From the IMG/VR virus record IMGVR_UViG_3300010354_008144, positions 1 through 21,768 of that record: DNA of 21,768 nt; one strand, 5' to 3'. Shown piece after piece: positions 20,909 to 21,768 of this stretch. The position numbers and the translations under genes are program-made. The first letter of the stretch is position 1. Each line of letters begins with the position of its first letter. The DNA is from a virus. A model generated the notes under the pieces. That model searched no databases and had not been told where the DNA came from. It saw nothing but the letters and a program-made list of their open reading frames with translations.

Positions 20909-21069
20909 TCCGATTCAACCTGCTTAATACAGGGACGAATGGCGATAATGCGATACTTTCCGCCAGTGTTCTTGTATTTCATGCGTGCATCGTAGGCGCA
21001 CGGCGCTTCAACGCGAACATCCATCGTGCGCTGCGCATCAATTTGCAGCGTCAGAAAGTATTCAGTCAT
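20905..21069 (-). CDS. Small hypothetical protein
   Basis: The product has 54 residues: MTEYFLTLQIDAQRTMDVRV, EAPCAYDARMKYKNTGGKYR, IIAIRPCIKQVESE. It looks like a compact beta-alpha-beta fold. The frame is shut tightly on both sides: its ATG overlaps the upstream TGA (ATGA) and its TGA overlaps the downstream ATG (ATGA). That double coupling is the main evidence that it is a genuine gene. There is no Shine-Dalgarno, as expected for coupled translation. I recall similar short proteins in cyanophages but no function. Confidence 0.65.
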   Translation of the reverse strand: MTEYFLTLQIDAQRTMDVRVEAPCAYDARMKYKNTGGKYRIIAIRPCIKQVESE

Positions 21070-21269
21070 AGATTCATTGTTTTAACAAGTGGCTCAGTCT
21101 TAATATTTTGCCGCATCAACCAGACTGACACGGACTTCTGAATCATCCAGGCCCTCGTCAGAGCCTTGAGTGTATTCTTGAGCTTTTGAACATCGGTTTC
21201 ACGGTCAATGGCGCGATTGATTTTCTCGATCTCAAAGTGCTGAGACGCGGAAAGCTCGATCTTTTCCAT
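21066..21269 (-). CDS. Small helical protein
   Basis: The product has 67 residues from MEKIELSASQHFEIEKINRA. It is almost all helix, with KLKNTLKALTRAWMIQKSVS and WLMRQN. A longer in-frame opening to 21308 exists but overlaps the upstream gene. The ATG at 21269 shares its first base with the TAA of that gene (TAATG), which points to this start. The pattern 'MEKIELS..Q.FE.E......ID...DV..L.....L...W..QK....W.MRQ' is familiar from cyanophages, function unknown. Confidence 0.7.
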   Translation of the reverse strand: MEKIELSASQHFEIEKINRAIDRETDVQKLKNTLKALTRAWMIQKSVSVWLMRQNIKTEPLVKTMNL

Positions 21270-21634
21270 TAGTTCATGCTCACAGAACGAGGAAGCGGTC
21301 CGTCGCAAGGCCTTTGACGAGCAGAAAGTGTTGCCTCTGCGACCTCAAGCCGCATAACAGCTTGCTTCTGCTCTTCTTGCAGCATTCGCGTAATATAGCC
21401 AACAAAGTGGCTAACAAGCCAGCAAAGCGAAGCTGCAGCAAGTGCTTGATTGCCGGTGAAAATGCCAACAAAAGCGAATGGAATCGAAGCGATACCGCTG
21501 AACGAGGAAAAATTGCTTAACGTGCGTGCCTGGTTCGCTCGCTCGCGGAAGCTTCCAAGAATTTTTTTAGCTTCTTGATCCAAGGTTGGGCAGCGGGGAC
21601 ACCAACACTCTACTGCATCACCGCCATATTTCAA
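21269..21634 (-). CDS. Putative two-helix membrane protein with Cys motif
   Basis: The product has 121 residues. A short N-terminal cysteine cluster CWCPRC (10-15) is followed by a charged helix. Two hydrophobic stretches at about 45-61 and 62-81 (SGIASIPFAFVGIFTG and ALAAASLCWLVSHFVGYI) are separated by a tight N-Q turn. A charged, Arg/Gln/Glu-rich C-terminal region follows. The start is a TTG directly after the previous TGA (TGATTG); no ATG lies in frame between, so coupling is likely. The two-helix hairpin with a charged tail has holin-like topology, but such small membrane proteins also have other roles. No lysin gene is in view. Start and function are both uncertain. Confidence 0.55.
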   Translation of the reverse strand: MKYGGDAVECWCPRCPTLDQEAKKILGSFRERANQARTLSNFSSFSGIASIPFAFVGIFTGNQALAAASLCWLVSHFVGYITRMLQEEQKQAVMRLEVAEATLSARQRPCDGPLPRSVSMN

Positions 21635-21768
21635 TCAGTTATCAGAGATACCAGCTTTTGCGCGACCAAGCTCTGCCCACAGGTTAATAAAAGCATCTTC
21701 AAGTTTTTGCTTGTTTTCCTTCGACTTGCGATCGAGCCTTGAACCGAGCATTTCAAACCTGCTGGCAA
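21635..21768 (-). CDS. Coiled-coil protein, C-terminal part (partial)
   Basis: The gene enters from the right edge, so its start is outside the window. The visible 44 residues include ASRFEMLGSRLDRKSKENKQ, then KLEDAFINLWAELGRAKAG, ending ISDN. Regular charged and hydrophobic spacing predicts an amphipathic helix or coiled coil. The stop abuts the TTG of the next gene. Nothing else can be said about its role. Confidence 0.6.
   Translation of the reverse strand, partial: ASRFEMLGSRLDRKSKENKQKLEDAFINLWAELGRAKAGISDN

Overview
The window reads as a piece of a tailed-phage genome (or prophage), most probably from a phage of picocyanobacteria (Synechococcus/Cyanobium type). Nearly every gene lies on the minus strand, so the biological order runs from high to low coordinates. 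Genes are packed with ATGA, TGATG or TAATG stop-start overlaps. The phage assignment rests on a terminase large subunit, a DUF4055-type portal, a coiled-coil scaffold, a major capsid protein and head-completion proteins. The cyanophage assignment rests on several small proteins and virion proteins whose sequence patterns I associate with cyanophages; this is recognition from memory, not a search.

Layout in order of transcription. (1) 21768-20339: small coupled genes, including a coiled-coil fragment, a putative two-helix membrane protein and unknowns. (2) 20261-18545: four small beta-rich, probably virion, proteins. (3) 18444-16564: terL, interrupted exactly inside the Walker A P-loop by a 159-residue mini-intein. 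(4) 16415-13844: portal and scaffold, closed by a strong rho-independent terminator. (5) 13743-12486: five short Lys/Arg-rich proteins of cyanophage type, three of them overlapping. (6) 12458-11545: a free-standing HNH homing endonuclease and the only credible plus-strand gene. (7) 11453-9952: a short unknown protein, a terminator, a structured leader, and the major capsid protein followed by a second terminator. (8) 9889-8582: an Ala/Pro/Lys-rich micro-ORF, a DnaT-like head-tail connector and a head-closure candidate. (9) 8585-1503: an adhesion cassette made of a 1516-residue mosaic fibre, a small protein, two tandem paralogues and a C-type-lectin/DUF1566-like protein. (10) 1300-827: a zinc-ribbon/HTH protein. 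(11) 691-1: an HK97 gp10-like tail-completion protein and the first residues of the next neck or tail gene.

How it works together: TerL packages DNA through the portal into a head built from the capsid protein on the scaffold. The connector, closure and gp10-like proteins finish the head-tail junction, and the fibre cassette would mediate host attachment. The cassette sits between head-completion genes that normally adjoin, which suggests a swappable host-range island. No small terminase subunit, integrase, lysin, tRNA, rRNA or CRISPR array could be recognised. The most notable features are the P-loop mini-intein, the nearby HNH enzyme that could cooperate with it, the adhesion cassette with tandem paralogues and a lectin-like tip, and the terminator-bounded capsid gene. 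No stretch above 300 bases lacks a gene; the longest gaps are 10936-11165 (terminator and inverted repeats) and 1301-1502 (nothing convincing).
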